Of a stretch of DNA of 64,000 nucleotides, positions 54,401 through 60,400 are shown one piece after another. The translations under genes and the position numbers were made by a program. A model generated the notes under the pieces. It saw nothing but the letters and a program-made list of their open reading frames with translations, was not told the DNA's origin and did no database searches. This stretch comes from Cyclina sinensis (lineage: Eukaryota; Mollusca; Bivalvia; Venerida; Veneridae), in assembly GCA_012932295.1 (NCBI GenBank), contig JAAONU010000002.1, positions 19,127,770 to 19,191,769 of the forward strand. Direction: 5' to 3'. Each line of letters starts with the position of its first letter. The first letter of the stretch is position 1.

Positions 54401-57400
54401 ACACAGAATGGGGGCAGGATGCAGATAGTGTTTTGTTCAACAATTTAAGAAATATTTTCAAAATGTAGAATAAATATCTGGGGAAATAATGCACAGTTTA
54501 TTTTATAAATCTTTTTCTTATAGTATACATGCAGAAGTTTTGCAAATAACATGATATTTTGTGCAGACAGTGTTATTGTTAGCAGGTGGGGAACAATCCA
54601 GCAGTATCATTCTGGAAGAAAGACCATACATGTAAATCGTCCAAAATATGGTCTGTATACTCTGGTCCATATTATGGATAATTCATGAGAGTCACTGCTT
54701 CAGCATAAATGCATGGAAAACACTGAATTTTTTGGTTACCAGTATAGGAGTGTTTCATTCATTTCAAAGTATCATGTATCTGAAGTAGCCTAGCCAATGA
54801 TGTCTGTTTCAGACATCCATTCAGCTACCAACTAGGGATTATGTTGCTCAACTAGGAAACGTTCAGACACTTATCATGCAGCTCAAGAGCTAGTCCAGTA
54901 GTGAGGCTGTGTTAAATACCTTATCTTTCTGGTGTCCACTACTCTCCTCCACTCTCTAACTTTCAGGAGCCAGGCATCAACTGTACATCTTATGACTTTC
55001 CACCTGCCTCTTCTAACACTTTAACCATCTGTTTATGATCTTTTGTCATCATTTGAGCTTGGTGGGATCATTTGTGTTCTATGGACATACCATAAATGCT
55101 TAAATATTATATGCAAGCAAGTACAACACACACACCTGGTCTGGCAGCCGCCTCAAATAATCTGGAAATTTGTCAGAAAGGTGGTTTCTATGATTTCTAG
55201 CTGAATTTCGAATATGGGTCATCTGTCAAAAACTAGGTCACAGAGCCCAAAAATAGAAAAAATCTTATTAACACTCCAGAGGTTACATTTTCAAGCCAAT
55301 TGTCTTGGAAATTTGTCAGAAAGGTTGCTTTGATGATTTTTAGGTGAAGTTCGATTATGGGCCATCTGGGTTCAAAAACTAGGTCACAGAGCCCAAATAT
55401 GGAAAAGTCTTGTTAACACTCTAGAGATAACATTTTCAGTCCAAATAACCTTGAAATTTGTCAGAAAGATTGCTTCAATGATTTCTAGCTTAATTTTGAA
55501 TACAGGTCATCTGGGGTCAAAAACTAGGTCACAATGCCCAAAAGTAGAAAAACCTTGTTGATGCTCAAGAGGTAACATTATTAGCCCAAATAATTTGGAA
55601 ATTTGTCAGAGATGTTGTTCAAAAACTAGATCACAGAGCCCAAAATTAGAAAAATCTTATTAACACTCCAGAGGTTACATTTTCGAATGTCAGACAAAAT
55701 CCCCTTCAGACAAAATCCCCTTCATGTATTTTTGTATATCTGGACATAATCCCCTCCATGGGTGGACATAATCCCCTTCATGTGTGAAATTTTGAAGTGG
55801 ACAAAATCCCCTCAATAAAATTGCTACCTAGGACAAAATCCCCCTCGGATGAATTTTCTGTTTATAAAGTGGGTATGAGAGCGACATACTGCATTATGCT
55901 GTGTGATGATAAACAGTTAAAATGAACACTGTTAAACTAATTAAAATGTTTTTCATACTAATCAATTTAAAACAATTAAAGAAATTGCCTAATCAAATAT
56001 ATTTGTTATGCAGTTAATAATTTACCACAATTATAATGAACACTTCTAAACTAATTAAATTGTTTTTAATGATAATTTGGTTGATAATTGATCTGAATAA
56101 ATAAAAAAAATATGTCTTATCAAGCTTATATAATTATAAAGGTTAACTTGATATATAATTACAAATAAAAAAACAAAAGTTCATTTTTCATCGATTTTTA
56201 TGGAGCATAATAATACATTAGAAACCTATGAAACAAGGGGATTTTGTCCGGGTAGGTAAGGGGATTTTGTCCAGCCTTGCAAAAACATGAAGGGGATTAT
56301 GTCCACACATGGAGGGGATTTTGTCTGGGTATGCGAAGGGGATTTTGTCCGAAGGGGATTATGTCAGTACACCTACATTTTCAGGCCAATTATCTTGGAA
56401 ATTTGTCAGAAAGGTTGCTTTGATGATTTTTAAGTCAAGTTCAAATATGGGTCATCTGGGTTCAAAAACTAGGTCACAGAGCCCAAATATGGAAAAGTCT
56501 TGTTAGAGGCAACATTTTTAGTCCAAATAACCTGAAAATTTGTCAGAATAGTTGTTTTGATGATTTGTAGCTCATGTTTGGATATGGGTCATCTAGGGTC
56601 AAAAACTAGGTCACAGAGCCCAAATATCGAAAAACCTTTTTAACACTCTAGAGGCTACTTTTTCAGTCCAAATATCCTGGAAATTTGTCTGCAACGTTAT
56701 ATTGATAATTTCTAGCTCATATCCAAATATGGGACATATAGGTTCAAAAACTAGGTCATAGAGCCCAAATATGGAAAAACCTTGTTAACACTCTAGTGGT
56801 AACAATTTCAGTCCAAACAACCTAGAAATTTGTATGAAAGATTGTTTCAATAATTTCTAGGTCAAGGTTGAAAATGGGTCATATGGGGTCAGTTAATCAG
56901 GTTCATAGCCACTTTTGTAAAAAGCAGTCATACTCATGTGAGCGATACAGGGCCATCATGGCTCTCTTGTTTTTCATTCAGGAAGCAGCCATTGTGTGTA
57001 ACAATGATGTTGCTTGAATATTGCTACAATTGCATTTAACGTTTTATTTCATTAAGGATTAACTCAAGAGACAGTGCCATTATCTCAATGTGTCAACACC
57101 TTCTCAACATGTTTTGGATGTGAAAACAAACATCTCATAATTATGGTGACATAAAACATCACTTATTATTGTGTTTGTTTAATAATATATGGGCAGTTAC
57201 TTTGTCTAATTAACTGGTCAATAATTAAACAAGTGCGAATATTGACGGGCATAATACCAGTAAGCATTTGTTACATGACTGAACGAATCTTTAGCAGTTA
57301 TACATTGAGAAAAAAAAATAAATAAAAAATAAAAATATAACAGTCTTTTACGATATACTTTCAGTACTGATGACACTGGTTTTCTCCCCTTAACAATGCT

Positions 57401-60400
57401 CTCCCAAAAGAAGGTGCCCCAAAACAGCAAACATGACCATTTGGGCAGAAATTATTAACTTTTGGCCAATATTTTACGGGTTTTTGAAGCTGAAAAAAAT
57501 TGTCTGACAGCCCACCCTCATGTATAATATGCATCCCTTCGTGGAACTGAAAATTCTTGAAAAAAAAGTGCATATTATATTTGAGCATTTACGGTATTTC
57601 TAATTATCCCCTGCTTTGGCCTTGTCTGTCCGTCCTTCCATCCATCCACCTGAATTTCCTTTCCACACTATATTTTCGCAACTACTGACTGGATTTCAAT
57701 GAAACCTTGTGGGAACTTTCAATGCCAAAAGGAGTTGTTTTCAAAATGGGGATGTTTGATGAAACTTGAATGTTAAGTTCTTTTTGCCATTGCTGTATCA
57801 AAAAATAACAGTCTTCACAAAAGTTAAAGATTTAAATATAAAAAGAGCTGTTTCTAAAAAAAGTTCTCCCATGATTTACTTAGAATTGTATAAATTTCTT
57901 GCATAAAGAAAGCTCATTTGTGTCATGGAATGCAAAAATGGGGCTTACTGACCAAAATTTCGGTTTTCACTTTTTTGCATTTTTGAAATCTGTAACATGT
58001 AAGGAGTAAACTCAGAAAATTTTAGCAGAGAATCTTCAAAACTCTCAAAGTTATAGCATTTTCTTTAAGTGTAAGCATAAATACATTCAACATTTGTGAC
58101 GTCATGTTGACGTCGTTTTCAATCAATGAAGTTATTGATTGGAAAGTTAAATAAACAGGTAATAAAAGCTTAAAAACTTGATAGAAAGAAAACAAGCATT
58201 TGCTTTAAGCTTTCTATTTTATCTAAAAAGTATTTCTACATGTCTTATACAATTCTTACTAAGGTTATTAAACGTGTTGCCTAGCAACCATTTTTTTTTA
58301 TATTTACCAATTTTTCAGGTTTCAATGTCAAATATTTTTTATTAAAGAAACTGTACATGATTATATCTACCACATTTTCTTGAAACAGAATGTTTAGGCC
58401 TTTTTTTGCATGAGTTTATATGCAAAATGTTTGGTAATTTGGAATTTTCAATGTTTTTATGAAAGGTCTCTACACATTCATAGCTAGTAATTATAACAGC
58501 TTTGAGATAAAGAAGAAGGCTAAAAACCAGCGAATTTACAACTTCTATATTTATGTGTAATAAAGTAGGTACAGACCTAAGTAATAGTAAGTAAGTAATA
58601 CCAAGTTTTCTTGCAGATTAAAAGAAAATGAAAAATAAAAACTTCATAGTCCTGTTTCTTAGCAACCAGAGAATATTATACCAAGCTAAGTCTTTGTTTA
58701 AAATACCTAGACTATGAGACAGTATAGTTCGTTTAAAAGACTTAGAGAAAGTAAATTTGTACTTTAACAGTTGGAAACATGTCACAAAATTCATAGAAAA
58801 ACTTCAGCTTCTGCTTTTAGAAGAAAATATTGTTAATTCGAAACAAAAAAAATGAAAACATGAAAATAAAATTCAGTTCAACTTTAAATAATTAAAAGCT
58901 GATACTCTGACAATACAACTTTTCTATTTTACAAATTTCAGAGTTGCTAAACATCACATCTTGTGTTAAATAATTCCTTTAGATTGTGATTTTTATCCAG
59001 ATGTTAAGACATACTTGGATAGTTCAAGTTACTATCACACATCTATTTTTAAAACAAAAATCATTGCTAAGGAACCACTTTCTTTAGTTTGATTTCAATT
59101 TCTTTCTTATTGTTAAATTTGGTTTTACAGCCATTACATACTGATTTAAGCCTGATATATGAAAAATACAAGTCTAGTTTTAAAAATCTCAATGAATCAG
59201 AATCATTAACAAATTAGAGAGATATACATGTATACAAGAGAAGTATGTGGTACAGAAATTGAGAATTAAAATTTTTAGAAAAAAAAAATATCATAATTAC
59301 TCAATGGCCATTCCTGTAGAACATATATCTTTCCCTAGAAATGAAAAATAAAGAAAATAGTTACTTTATTTATTTTGGCTGGAGAAGTCTTTTTTATGTT
59401 CATATCATTTTCATTAATTTCTTGTCAAATAAACTTCTAAAAGGAGTTTGTCCTGTTTGTAAGTGCTTTCCTGGTGGTGGAATATGTGTTTTTCTGGAAA
59501 GGCCCTTGGTCTTTTGCTTGTTATTGAAATATTTAACATATATTCCTCAAGAACATCTTGCTTTATAATCATCTTGAAGACAGTGTGATATACAAACTAT
59601 CATTCTCATGTCAGAACAGAATTTTTCATCGAATAACATTTACATGTAGTTTCATTTTACAATCAAATGTTTCTTTCTTTGTCTGTTTACAGGCAAACCA
59701 CTTTCACAGCATTCCTTGCTACCTTCTTTCTATTCAAGTGTACAATCCTCTCATCAAATTCAGGCTCCTTCAATCCTAAAAAAATGATGACATTTTGTAA
59801 AATGGCAATTTGTAAATACTTTTATCATCATAGTTCTACTGAAAATTTACTGTTTAACTTACAAACAGGAAGTTTTATACCCTTTAACATTTATGGATGT
59901 TTAAAAGCAATTGGTGATTTGATTATTTGTATATGAATTTTTGTACTTCCTAAAAAAAGTTTTTTTCAGTCTTTAAAATTTGTGATCTATAAAGCAAGGT
60001 TCTACCATTAGCTGCTGAATTGTTTTCTTTTCTGGCTATGCCATAGAATTTTCCATGATTTGTTCCTTTCACTAACTAGTGAAATATATAAAATTTTCTC
60101 TGTGAATAGAAACAAATATAATTTGCAATTTTAAATGATAAAGATTTAGATTTATGCTGGTTATGCACATATAAACATAATTATGATCTAGTGTTTTCTT
60201 CTTTGTACATTCTTATTATAACAATTTTAAAGAATACTGACTGTCCAATGAGAGACATGGCTGATAACAAATTATCTCCCTTACTCAGATAACATCAGAG
60301 GTAATCCAAATTGCACTTTGGTCCTTTCAGTTGGAATCCTCTGACTTTATCCTTGTTTCTCTTTGTGATAGTCTTGACTTTCAGTTGTGAAAATTGTCAC

